From CAWATG01 sp963785035 (lineage in GTDB: Bacteria > Actinomycetota > Acidimicrobiia > IMCC26256 > CAWATG01): a stretch of 64,000 nt of DNA. Of this stretch, positions 38,384 through 47,000 are shown piece by piece. The notes under the pieces are model-generated. The model was given only the letters and a program-made list of their open reading frames with translations. It ran no database searches and had not been told where the DNA came from. How positions within the stretch are numbered: position 1 is the first letter of the stretch; every line of letters starts with the position of its first letter. The translations under genes and the position numbers were made by a program. Location of the stretch: NCBI GenBank assembly GCA_963785035.1, contig CAWATG010000008.1:1-64000 (forward strand), read 5' to 3'.

Positions 38384-39174
38384 GCGTTCTCGGCGCGTTC
38401 GGTGTGTTCGGTGCGTTCACCGTTGATGTTTCGCTTCTTGGTGTGCTCGCCGCGTTCGGCGGTGGAGTGATCTCTTTCCTGTCACCATGCGTGTTGCCGA
38501 TCGTCCCGGGTTACCTGAGCCTGGTGACGGGATTGTCGGTCGGCGAGATCGAGGCCGGCGACGCTCGCCATCTGCGGCGCATCATCGCGAGCACGTTGGT
38601 GTTCGTCGCTGGGTTTACGACGGTCTTCGTCGGACTCGGGTTGGGTGCGACCGTGGTTGGGCAGTGGCTCGTGCGCAATCAGGATGTGATGACGCGCGTT
38701 TCGGGCGGTGTGATGATCCTGCTGGCGTTGTATCTTGCAGGTTCACAGATCCTGATGGCGCCTGCCGTCTATCAAGAGTTGCGTTGGCATCCGCATCTGG
38801 AGCGTTTTGGTCCGTTCGCCGCGTACATCGCGGGTGCGGCGTTCGCGTTCGGCTGGACACCGTGCATCGGTCCGGTGTTGGCATCGGTGTTGACGGTCGC
38901 CTCCACGCGTGACACCTTTGGTGGGGGACTGTTGCTGTTTTCGTACTCGTTTGGGTTGGGGGCATCGTTCCTGACGGTCGGCGTGTTGCTGGGTCGGCTG
39001 GGTTCGGCGTTGCACTGGGTACGGAGTCGAGCGCGCGTGCTGACGTTCGCTGCATCGGCAATGCTGTTCGTGTTCGGCGTGGTGCTGTTGGCGAATCGGT
39101 TGTCGGTCGTGACCGCACGCATGATCGACGTGCTCGAAGCGTTGGGGTTGCGCCGGTTGGTCACGATTGGCTGA
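38380..39174 (+). CDS. CcdA-type thiol-disulphide transporter (DsbD transmembrane family)
   Basis: A 264-residue protein with six or seven membrane helices. The redox cysteines lie in ISFLSPCVLPIVPGYLSLVTG (helix 1) and AFGWTPCIGPVLASVLT (helix 4), as in CcdA. It moves electrons from cytoplasmic thioredoxin to extracytoplasmic thiol proteins, such as apocytochrome c maturation factors. Neighbouring ResB/ResC genes are absent. Starts with GTG overlapping the upstream gene. Confidence 0.92.
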   Translation: MSVLGAFGVFGAFTVDVSLLGVLAAFGGGVISFLSPCVLPIVPGYLSLVTGLSVGEIEAGDARHLRRIIASTLVFVAGFTTVFVGLGLGATVVGQWLVRNQDVMTRVSGGVMILLALYLAGSQILMAPAVYQELRWHPHLERFGPFAAYIAGAAFAFGWTPCIGPVLASVLTVASTRDTFGGGLLLFSYSFGLGASFLTVGVLLGRLGSALHWVRSRARVLTFAASAMLFVFGVVLLANRLSVVTARMIDVLEALGLRRLVTIG

Positions 39175-39185
39175 GGGGGTGCAGG

Positions 39186-39827
39186 GTGAGCGCGCACGTG
39201 GTGTCGGTCAATGTTGGTGCAGCGCGCGATGTCGAGTGGTTCGGTCGTGTTGTGACGACCGCGATCTGGAAGGCGCCGGTCGCGGGTCCGGTTGCGGTTG
39301 GTGACGTCAACCTCGATGGTGACGAACAGGCCGATCTGCGGGTGCATGGCGGGGTCGACAAGGCCGTGTACGCATACGCGTCGGAGGACTACCAGTGGTG
39401 GTCGCAGGCAGAGGGCGTCGCAGGTGACCCGTTCGGTCCGGGGACCTTCGGGGAGAACCTCACGACTTCTGGTGTTGATGTGACGGACGCGCTGATCGGG
39501 GACCGCTGGAAGATCGGCGAAGTGGTCTTAGAGGTTGCCCAGCCGCGTGAACCGTGTTTCAAGCTCGGCATTCGGATGGGTGACGCCGCGTTCAAAGACC
39601 GTTTTGCCCGTGCTCGCCGGCCTGGCGCATATCTTCGGATCATCACCGGCGGGACACTGGAGGCCGGGATGTCGATCGGGATTACGCCCGCGACTCGTCC
39701 TGCCGTTGGGATCTGGGAACTCGTCGGTGATGAGGTTTCGAACGACCTCGTGGAGCGGGTACGCGCCGATTCGCGTGTGCCGGAGACGTGGCGGCGGGCG
39801 TTGGAGCGCATGAACCGAGGCTCCTAG
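39186..39827 (+). CDS. MOSC-domain protein (YiiM-like)
   Basis: A 213-residue protein. Typical blocks are HVVSVNVGAARDVEW, VNLDGDEQADLRVHGGVDKA, AYASEDYQWW, PGTFGENLTTSGVD and the conserved Cys in QPREPCFKLG. MOSC proteins bind molybdenum cofactor or a sulfur-carrying ligand and reduce N-hydroxylated compounds in the YiiM branch. It starts 11 bases after the ccdA-like gene, with GTG, and precedes the initiator tRNA. Confidence 0.9.
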   Translation: MSAHVVSVNVGAARDVEWFGRVVTTAIWKAPVAGPVAVGDVNLDGDEQADLRVHGGVDKAVYAYASEDYQWWSQAEGVAGDPFGPGTFGENLTTSGVDVTDALIGDRWKIGEVVLEVAQPREPCFKLGIRMGDAAFKDRFARARRPGAYLRIITGGTLEAGMSIGITPATRPAVGIWELVGDEVSNDLVERVRADSRVPETWRRALERMNRGS

Positions 39828-39877
39828 TGGGTGCGTGGGGGGTCGTGGTCGTCTGGTACTGTCTCGCTTCCAGTCGC

Positions 39878-39954
<77 letters not shown>

Positions 39955-39970
39955 ACGAAAACGCAGGTCA

Positions 39971-40000
39971 GAGCCGGTGCGCAGAGCACCGGCTCTTCTG
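39971..40000 (+). terminator. Strong hairpin after tRNA-fMet
   Basis: GAGCCGGTGC (39971-39980) and GCACCGGCTC (39986-39995) form a perfect 10-bp stem with a GCAGA loop, followed by TTCTG. It lies 16 bases after the tRNA. Confidence 0.8.
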
Positions 40001-40013
40001 CTGTACGAGCAAC

Positions 40014-40056
40014 TTGTCAAACACGCGTCAAACACACCGTCGGCATTAGTTGACAA
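40014..40056 (+). promoter_or_regulatory. Inverted repeat TTGTCAA/TTGACAA before the wHTH gene
   Basis: TTGTCAA (40014-40020) and its reverse complement TTGACAA (40050-40056) flank a 29-base spacer. GTCAAAC also recurs in direct orientation at about 40016 and 40027. The right arm matches a -35 box (TTGACA), so a bound repressor would block a promoter of the following gene. Confidence 0.45.
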
Positions 40057-40096
40057 ACGTTTGCGCTTCCCTGACCGACGGGACATCATTGGTGTC

Positions 40097-40579
40097 ATGA
40101 CAGCGCAGGCGCTGGTGGCGCAGACGATCGAGCGGGCGTCGCACGCTGTCGCGGACGCGTTGCGCACCAGGTCTGCGACTGGCCTCGCCAGGGTCGAGGC
40201 GCAGCTGCGCGAGGTCGCCACGTCGGAACCCGAACTCTGGCGCAGCGCGCTGACTTCGCTCGCCGATGTGTGCCGAGCGACGCGGGAGATCGATGAGTTC
40301 CGCGGCCTCGCCGCGCCGACGGCGGGGTTGGAGCCTGAATCACTGCCGGTCCGACTTCTCGTCGAGATCCACCGGGGTGCCCGCGTGGGCAACGACGAAC
40401 TGGCCGAGCTGCTCGGCACGGACGTGTGGCAAGTGAGCAGAGCAGGGCGACGTCTTCGTGACCTCGGCTTCGTGACCCGTGCTCGCCTCGGTCGTGTCAA
40501 CGTCTGGGATCTGACTGAGGCGGGTCGTGAGGAGGTGGATCGCCTTCGCAGCGCCCGCAAGACCCGCCGATCAAGGTAG
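40097..40579 (+). CDS. Winged-helix regulator-like protein at the element edge
   Basis: A 160-residue protein. The first 85 residues are helical (AQALVAQTIERASHAVADAL, then ARVEAQLREVATSEPEL). The C-terminal 75 residues are a winged helix of MarR/ArsR style: PVRLLVEIHRGARVGNDELA, LLGTDVWQVSRAGRRLRDLG, FVTRARLGRVNVWDLTEAG. It probably regulates element genes; the inverted repeat upstream is a candidate operator. The ATG at 40097 is preferred because the frame above runs back into the terminator after the tRNA. Confidence 0.75.
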   Translation: MTAQALVAQTIERASHAVADALRTRSATGLARVEAQLREVATSEPELWRSALTSLADVCRATREIDEFRGLAAPTAGLEPESLPVRLLVEIHRGARVGNDELAELLGTDVWQVSRAGRRLRDLGFVTRARLGRVNVWDLTEAGREEVDRLRSARKTRRSR

Positions 40580-40930
40580 GGGAGGAAATCACCTCATGGC
40601 AGGTGTCCATCAAACCGGGTCAACTTCACTCGACAACGCGTCGTTCACACGCCAAGTGCGTCGCCGCCAAGGCGGAACTGCTCGCGGCCGCGCTCCGCTG
40701 GGGCGACAATCGCCCCTACGCGGAGATTCCTGCGTGAGGCAACGATCCCAGCTACGCGAAGGTTTAGATCAGCCGGGTGCTAATGGTGGTGTTTGAGAGG
40801 GTCCCCAAGCCCGTCTGCGACGACTCCGCCGAGGACCGTCACCGCCTCAACGTCAGGCCGAGACGCGAGCCGGAGAGCACGACGAATTGCCCTCCTGACC
40901 GTCACTGCCGAGGGCCAGGTGCGGAACCCG
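40580..40930 (+). other. 351-base stretch with a possible short gene
   Basis: A good ribosome binding site GGGGAGG (about 40579-40585) precedes an ATG at 40596. The frame from that ATG is arginine/glycine-rich and unconvincing. A second frame reads a plausible segment (HAKCVAAKAELLAAALRWGD) that ends at a TGA near 40738. A short protein of about 48 residues split by one indel is possible. Nothing is recognised from 40740 to 40930. Confidence 0.35.
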
Positions 40931-40984
40931 TCGTGAGGGGCTGACATGGCCGTGAGGGACCGATATAGCCGTGAGGGACCGATA
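40931..40984 (+). repeat. Three CGTGAGGG repeats with 19-bp period
   Basis: GTGAGGG occurs at 40933, 40952 and 40971, exactly 19 bases apart. The last two copies share the 17-base word GCCGTGAGGGACCGATA. The array ends 10 bases before the ATG at 40995, so it covers the promoter and start region of that gene. Confidence 0.75.
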
Positions 40985-40994
40985 CGATTGTCGG

Positions 40995-41987
40995 ATGGCA
41001 TCCGCCCAGACCGCAACGGCCTCCGAGCTCCTGGCTCGCACCCGTGATGGCGTCCTGCTCTACGGCCTGACCCCACCACGACAGACCAGCACTCCCGACC
41101 AGGCCGACAGCATCGCCGCCGCGGCCCTGGCCCGGCTCCGGTCGGTGCAAGTCGACGGGCTCATTCTTTACGACGTGGACGCCGAAGCCGAACGAACCGA
41201 GGCCCCGCGACCGTTCCCGTTCATGCCGATGATGGACCCGGCCTACTTTCTCGACCGTCACCTCACCGACTGGGCAGGCCCGGTGATCGTCTACCGCTCC
41301 GTGGGCAAATACACCGGCGACCAGCTGGACCACTGGCTGTCGGAAGCGGACCGCGACCGGGTGCTGACCGTGCTGGTCGGCGCGGCCTCCCGGCACCAGG
41401 TGGTCCGGACGAGCCTTTCCGAGGCCTATCGCCGGTATGCAGCGCTCTCACTCCCGCCGCGGATGGGCGGCGTGGTCATCGCCGAACGACACGCTGACTC
41501 GGGGACAGAGCACGTGCGTATGCTGCGCAAGCAGGACGCTGGCTGCGAGTTCTTTGTCTCCCAGGTCTGCTATAGCCTGGACCACACCCGCAACCTGCTC
41601 TCCGGCTACACCCACAGCTGCCGCGACCGAGGCCTGGACCCGCAGCCGGTGGTGCTGACCCTGGCCCCGTGCGGGTCGGTGAAGACCCTGGAGTTCATGA
41701 CCTGGCTCGGCATCGACGTCCCCGGATGGCTACGCGCCGCGATCACTGGCGGTGACCCCCTCACCGCCTCATACGAGCAGTGCGTCTTCAACGCCCGCGC
41801 CCTGATCGCGCACTGCCGCCGCCTCAGCCTGCCGTTCGGGATCAACGTTGAGAGCCTCACCAACCGCAAACTCGAGATCGACGCATCCATCGACCTCGCC
41901 CGGGAGATCCGCAACCTGCTGGGCCGGACCCCTGGAAAGCCGAGAACCGACCCCCTATTCCCTGGGAGTGTCCGACAGGGTGTGTAA
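40995..41987 (+). CDS. Methylenetetrahydrofolate reductase-like TIM-barrel protein
   Basis: A 330-residue protein. GVLLYGLTPPRQTSTPDQAD resembles the MetF N-terminus, and CEFFVSQVCYSLDHTRNLL followed by VVLTLAPCGSVKTLEFMTWL and GIDVPGWLR aligns with the FFFD...P..LP motifs of MTHFR. It lacks clear folate-binding Asp/Gln residues at the usual place, so the substrate may differ. Its place on a mobile element, behind an array of GTGAGGG repeats, is unusual for a one-carbon enzyme. It could act in a small modification pathway with other cargo enzymes, but this is inference. Confidence 0.6.
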   Translation: MASAQTATASELLARTRDGVLLYGLTPPRQTSTPDQADSIAAAALARLRSVQVDGLILYDVDAEAERTEAPRPFPFMPMMDPAYFLDRHLTDWAGPVIVYRSVGKYTGDQLDHWLSEADRDRVLTVLVGAASRHQVVRTSLSEAYRRYAALSLPPRMGGVVIAERHADSGTEHVRMLRKQDAGCEFFVSQVCYSLDHTRNLLSGYTHSCRDRGLDPQPVVLTLAPCGSVKTLEFMTWLGIDVPGWLRAAITGGDPLTASYEQCVFNARALIAHCRRLSLPFGINVESLTNRKLEIDASIDLAREIRNLLGRTPGKPRTDPLFPGSVRQGV

Positions 41988-42208
41988 CCGGGCGTGATCC
42001 GAGGGCCCGCGACTGGGTGTTGTGGCCCGCGGACAGGATCACGATCATGACGAGAACTGGGGATGCGACGACGGCACGGCGGCGTAGCGTGGCGGGGGTG
42101 CCGGATGCTGGGGATATGCGGGATTGGGCGGCCGAGCTGTCGACCGGACCCGCAAGCAGCTGGCCTCCACCTCGTCGGCTGGCGCGGCCTGGCCATCTGG
42201 TTGGCCGT

Positions 42209-42319
42209 CTACTGAGGCGAATGTGGCCGCTTCCACCTCGCATGCCGGACGACTGCACCGTACTGGGCGGCGAAGTCCGCCTCGTCGTCGGGGCCGCGCA
42301 GTGAAGGGTCGGACGTCAT
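42209..42319 (-). CDS. 36-residue ORF coupled to the integrase
   Basis: The ATG overlaps the integrase stop (ATGA). The product starts MTSDPSLRGPDDEADFAAQY and ends with a basic WKRPHSPQ. It is acidic then basic and may be a small accessory factor or the stump of a longer gene. No family recognised. The 220 bases below it to the MTHFR-like gene hold nothing convincing. Confidence 0.3.
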   Translation of the reverse strand: MTSDPSLRGPDDEADFAAQYGAVVRHARWKRPHSPQ

Positions 42320-43560
42320 GTCTCCTCCTCGTCCTCCTCGCTCTCGGCCTCATCGTCCCACGCCACGTCAGCCTCGGGGCCGGGTCGGCTCTCGGCCACG
42401 ATGTCCGCGATGGCTCCGGCGGCTTCGGCCTGCATGCCAGGGATCACGTGCGCGTACTGCTGCAGGGTGAAGGCAGGGGTCGAGTGCCCGAGCCGCTCGC
42501 TCATCACCTTGACGGGGACCTCAGCTCGTAGGCCGATGGTCGCGTGAGTGTGCCGCAAGTCGTGGAGCCGAATGCGTCGAACTCCTGAACGCGCCACCAG
42601 CTTGTCGAAGGTCTGGCTGATGACATCCGGGTGGATCGTCGTCCCATCCGCCTTGCCGAAGACAAGTTCGCTCTCGATCAGTTTCATACCGATCGCAGCG
42701 TGTTCCTCCGTTCGCATCTTGCGGTGCCGCCGCAGTACCTCGACGGTTTCGGGGTCGAGGTCGATGACGCGTTCGTTGTGCGACTTCGGTGTCGTCACCG
42801 TGATTTCGTACGCGACCGAGATCAGCGTCTGACGGACCGCAAGCCGCTTCCTAGTGAAGTCCACGTCGGCCCAACGGAGGCCGAGCAGTTCGCCGCGGCG
42901 CATGCCCGTCATCGCGGCGAGGTGCCACAGCGCGTAGAGGCGGTCATCGCCAACGAAGACGAGAAACTGCGCGAGTTCCGGAGGCGTCCAGAACCGGATC
43001 TGCTTCGCGCTGGTCTTGCGTGGCTTGGGGGGTCGTGACGCGGCTGCGATGTTCCGGCTGACGAGCCCTTGGTCCGCAGCGTCAGCGAGGACCTTGCTCA
43101 CCGTGCCGTGGATGTTGCGGACCGTCTTCGCGGACAAGCCACCACCGCCCCCGTTCCGACGCCCTTGAGTCATGAGGCCGCGGTAAAGGCTGTTGAGGTG
43201 CCCGGTGGAGAGCTGCTGGAGCGGAGTGCTGCCGAGAGCTGGGAGCACGTGGTTCTCGAGGTTCCTGCGGTACGAGTCCCAGGTGCTCTGCTTGACCTGC
43301 GTCTGCATCGTCGGCACCCAGTCCGTGCGGACGTATTCCGTCAGGGTCATCCGCTGCGGTGAGATGTAGGTCTGCTTGTCCAGGGACTGGATGACCTCGG
43401 TTAGTGCGAGTTCGGCCTCCCGTCGAGTCTTGAACCCCCCGTGCCACTTCTGCTTGCGCTTCCCGTCGTCGCCTGTTCCGACATCGACGACGGCGTACCA
43501 GAGTGTCTGCGTATTGCCTCCGCGCCCTTTCCACTGTCTCTTGTGAACGTGACCTCGCAT
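42316..43560 (-). CDS. int: Tyrosine recombinase (site-specific integrase)
   Basis: A 414-residue phage-type integrase. An N-terminal AP2-like arm-binding domain (YAVVDVGTGDDGKRKQKW) is followed by a SAM-like core-binding domain (TLTEYVRTDWVPTMQTQVK) and the catalytic domain with Arg in TGMRRGELLGLRW, HxxR in LHDLRHTHATI and Tyr in TLQQYAHVIPGM. A long acidic tail ends the protein. It most likely recombines at the 3' end of the adjacent initiator tRNA gene. The xis gene is immediately upstream on the same strand. Confidence 0.93.
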   Translation of the reverse strand: MRGHVHKRQWKGRGGNTQTLWYAVVDVGTGDDGKRKQKWHGGFKTRREAELALTEVIQSLDKQTYISPQRMTLTEYVRTDWVPTMQTQVKQSTWDSYRRNLENHVLPALGSTPLQQLSTGHLNSLYRGLMTQGRRNGGGGGLSAKTVRNIHGTVSKVLADAADQGLVSRNIAAASRPPKPRKTSAKQIRFWTPPELAQFLVFVGDDRLYALWHLAAMTGMRRGELLGLRWADVDFTRKRLAVRQTLISVAYEITVTTPKSHNERVIDLDPETVEVLRRHRKMRTEEHAAIGMKLIESELVFGKADGTTIHPDVISQTFDKLVARSGVRRIRLHDLRHTHATIGLRAEVPVKVMSERLGHSTPAFTLQQYAHVIPGMQAEAAGAIADIVAESRPGPEADVAWDDEAESEEDEEET

Positions 43561-43605
43561 GATCGTCCCCTCGTATCGAGGTGGAGAGGCTGACCATGAC
43601 GCTGG

Positions 43606-43836
43606 TCAGCTAGCGGCCTTGCTCGCCGGGTCGGGGCTCGGCCCGAGCCAGGCGAGGAAGGCGGGGACAGGTACGAGGAGGCGCCGTCCCAAGCGCCGGG
43701 TGGGCAACTGCCCACGACGGGCCGCGTCGTAGGCGGCCGATCGGCCGATCCCCAGGAGGGACGCGGCTTCTTCCACAGTGATGGTAGTCCGGGAGGCGAT
43801 GGACTCGAGGTCGATGCTGCGCGCGATGTCGCTCAT
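43606..43836 (-). CDS. xis: Excisionase-type helix-turn-helix protein
   Basis: A 76-residue protein with one winged HTH of the MerR/excisionase type: ITVEEAASLLGIGRSAAYDA then ARRGQLPTRRLGRRLLVPV. It is the typical partner of a tyrosine integrase, directing excision. Its ATG overlaps the stop of the 62-residue protein gene upstream. Confidence 0.88.
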   Translation of the reverse strand: MSDIARSIDLESIASRTTITVEEAASLLGIGRSAAYDAARRGQLPTRRLGRRLLVPVPAFLAWLGPSPDPASKAAS

Positions 43837-44021
43837 GCCATCCACTCCGGGTTCCATTCGATCGCGAACGGCTCGGCGTTCCCGTGCGGCGCGAACGTGT
43901 CGATGGCCTCGCCGCTCGGGTGATCGGTGGTGAACGAGCCTGCCTCCGGGATCCACGAGGGGAACCAGATCGTCCCGTCTTCCCATTCGACGCACCACTC
44001 CGTTTCGTAGGTGAGGTCCAC
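43833..44021 (-). CDS. 62-residue acidic tryptophan-rich protein
   Basis: Five tryptophans, many Glu/Asp (YETEWCVEWEDGTIWF, FAIEWNPEWMA). It is translationally coupled to xis and follows the relaxase gene by about 20 bases. Small acidic proteins of this kind are common in actinobacterial integrative elements. Function unknown. Confidence 0.6.
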   Translation of the reverse strand: MDLTYETEWCVEWEDGTIWFPSWIPEAGSFTTDHPSGEAIDTFAPHGNAEPFAIEWNPEWMA

Positions 44022-44041
44022 GTTTCTTCCTCCTTTTATGT

Positions 44042-47000
44042 TCAGTTCCGTTCGATGCCGGAACGAGCGACCGAGGGTCGCTGCGACGTGAGCGGTGCGA
44101 CCTCGCAGGCGAGTGCCATCTCGATGTCGCCGGTCTCGGGCGTGAAGCCGTTACCGGAGGCGTGGCGTTCCGCGAACCGCTGGCAGATCGCGGTGAGCTG
44201 CGCGAAGGTCGTGGGGTCGATGCCGCGCCGCATGGCGTCGATGAGGTGCTCCGCCACGGGAGCGAACACGTCGGTGCCGGTGTCGAACGACTCGCTGACG
44301 ACAGCGAACGCGTAGGCGCGCAGGGCGTCCGTTGCCCCCTCGCGCTCGGTCCGCGCCGCCGGGTCGAGGACCGGTGAGCCAACGGCCCACTCCCAGTCGG
44401 AGCGTCCGGGCGGTGGGTGCCAGCGGGAACGGTAGGCGGCGACGGCGTTGAGAGCTGCCGACCAGCGCCGCCGGAGGTGGACGGGCCCACCGTCTGGTTC
44501 GGGGAACCGCGCCGTCCACTCGGCCGGGGCGACAGATCGAGGAGCTGGCCGAGGCGCGGTCGCGATGGCGTACTCGATGGCAGCGCGCTCGGGGCCGGAG
44601 CGGCGGAGCCGCTCGGACACGCTGTCGGTGAGGGGCGGCGGTGGTACCGCGGGCAGGTGCTCGCCGTCGAGCGGGTGGGGCGCCCTGGTGATGAATAGAT
44701 GGTTCGACCGCCGGCCGCGGGTGATGTTCACGTAGGTCTCGGCGCGGGTCGCTCCCTCGTCGATGCGGCTCGTGGATGCCTCGTAGGTGGCACCCTGCAC
44801 CGCGTAGCTGGTGACGGCGTAGGCGTGATCGATGCCGACGTCGCGCCGCCCACCGGGTCCGGTGTGCTCGTCGAAGAACAGGCGGGGGACGTCGATGACG
44901 CCTACGCCGGTGAACTCGATTCGCAGGACGTCGTCCGTGCCCTCGCCTTCGAGAACGTCGACGACGGTGCCGTGCGCGCCGTTGCGGACGTAGCGGTTCG
45001 GGTCACCGGGCACGTGCAGGTGGCGCGCCGCCATCCGAGCGACGACCTGGTCTCCGGCGGCGAAGCGCCGGTCACCGCTGGCGGCGATCTCGTCCTCGCC
45101 GAGCTCGCCCTGGGTTCGCAGCAGGTGGCGGGCGAGCCGGTTGAGCTGGTGTCGCGTGTGATGGCGGCGGTCGACCATCGGGTGGTCGTCTCCATCCTGG
45201 CGGGCATGCCACCATCGTTGGAGCATCCCGACGTAGAGGTCGACATCGCTATCGGCCACGTGCAGGTGACCGGCGGCCTCCAGGATCGCCAGCGCCTCGT
45301 CGGGCCGTCCCTCCCGCAGCGCGACTGCGGCACGCCGGTCGGAAGCATCGGTCACGCGATGGCTGGTGGCGAGGTCCGGTGTCTCCGGGTGCAACTCGCA
45401 CAGGAAGCGGAACATGCCGCCAGCCGCGACCGCACCGTGCTGGTAGGGGTCGCCGATGAGCCGTATGGCGCTACCGGCGCGCTCGGCGAGGTCGATGAGA
45501 GCATCGAGGTCGCGGTCGGACAGCGTGGAGGCCTCATCGACGATGAGGACAGTCTTGTCGTCGATGGGCAGCACCGGTCCCTCCCGGCGAGCGAGGAACC
45601 ACGCCACCGTCTCGGCCGGGATGCCAGCACCTTCGGCGAGATGGCGGGTCGCTTCACCCTTCACGGCGGTGCCGACGACGCGGAAGCCCGCGTCCTGCCA
45701 GGCGGCTGCGGCGGCGCGCATGGAGGTCGTCTTGCCAGCACCTGCCCTACCGATGGCGCATTGCACCGCGTCGCCGCTCGTGCAGAACGCCCGGACGAGG
45801 CTCTCCTGCTCGGCCGACAGGTGCCCGGTCTCCTCGACGGCGCAGGTCACGAGCGCGTCGCTCACCAGCGCGGATCCAGTACCGCGACCGCGCTTGAACC
45901 GGTCGAGGACCCGCTGCTGCACCGCGAGGATCTCACGGGTCGTGAACAGATCCTCGGCCGCTATCCGATCCTGGCGATGTCGTTCGGGCGACTCGAGCGC
46001 GACGACATGGGCGCTTGCGAGGAACTCGTCAGCCAGGCGCTCCACCTCCGCCGCCGGGAGGATCAGCGGCTGGGGGCCACGGTCGGTCGCGAGGGGCAGG
46101 TCGATGAGCGTTACCAGCACGTCGGAACGCGTGAAGACCGAGGCCCCCGAGCAGACCCCTTCGTCGGGGGAGGCGAGATGGTCGAACAGCGCCCGCTGGT
46201 CGACCGCGGTCGGGTGTGGCGTGATCCGGCCGGTGCACGCGGCGAGCCCGTCGGGAGTGAGGCCGCGGCGCGCGGCGCGCTCCCACCATCCGGCCACGAG
46301 CTCCCGGGGGTCGACGTCCTCCTTCGCTGGCCGCGTTGCCAGGACGATCGACTGCAACTCGTCGACCGTCTTCATCCGGCCGATCGCCTCCTCCAGTTCG
46401 GCGACGGCATCGTCGATCTCGTTGCGCCGTCGCGAGAACTCGCGAACGACCGACTCAGGGATGCCGTCGATCTCCCAACCACCCGACCGGCTCGGGCGCC
46501 AGGAGACACCGAGGCTCATCGTCAGCTGATGGCGCATCTCGGCGGTCGCCAGCGCGGACGCGGCCTGCGCGTGGCAGTACAGGCCGCGGGCGTCGAGGGC
46601 GCGGCGCGACCCGTGCTCATCGACCACCGTGTTGGCGATGACGTTGTGGTGGTGCGGGAAGGGGTCGAGGGCCCGGCTGGTGAGGTGCCGGAACGACGCG
46701 ACGGTCAGGCCCCGGACGAGTACCTGCTCCCCCTTGCGCCGCGCCGAGGCCGCATGCAGCTCGAGGTAGCCGATCCCGATGTCGTTCCCGGCCTCGATGG
46801 CACCGAGGACCGCAGCGCGCGTGTGGTCGTCGCCCAGCAGCGCGAGCACGCCGAGCGACTTCTCGGTGGTGAGGGTGAGGTCATAGCCGACTCGGACGGC
46901 GGGTGCGGCACGGCGTTCGAGGAACGCGACGAGGTCGCCCCGCTTGACGAGCCACTTGCTCTTGATCCCGCGCCAGGCGACGACATAGGCGCGGGCGGGT

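Noticed and set aside
40931..40984. CRISPR array
   Set aside because: Three short direct repeats with 19-bp period have no spacers of CRISPR length, and no cas genes are in the window. No other CRISPR-like array was seen.
42017..42304. 95-residue plus-strand open frame
   Set aside because: Arginine/proline-rich, overlaps the small integrase-coupled ORF on the other strand and shows no recognisable pattern.
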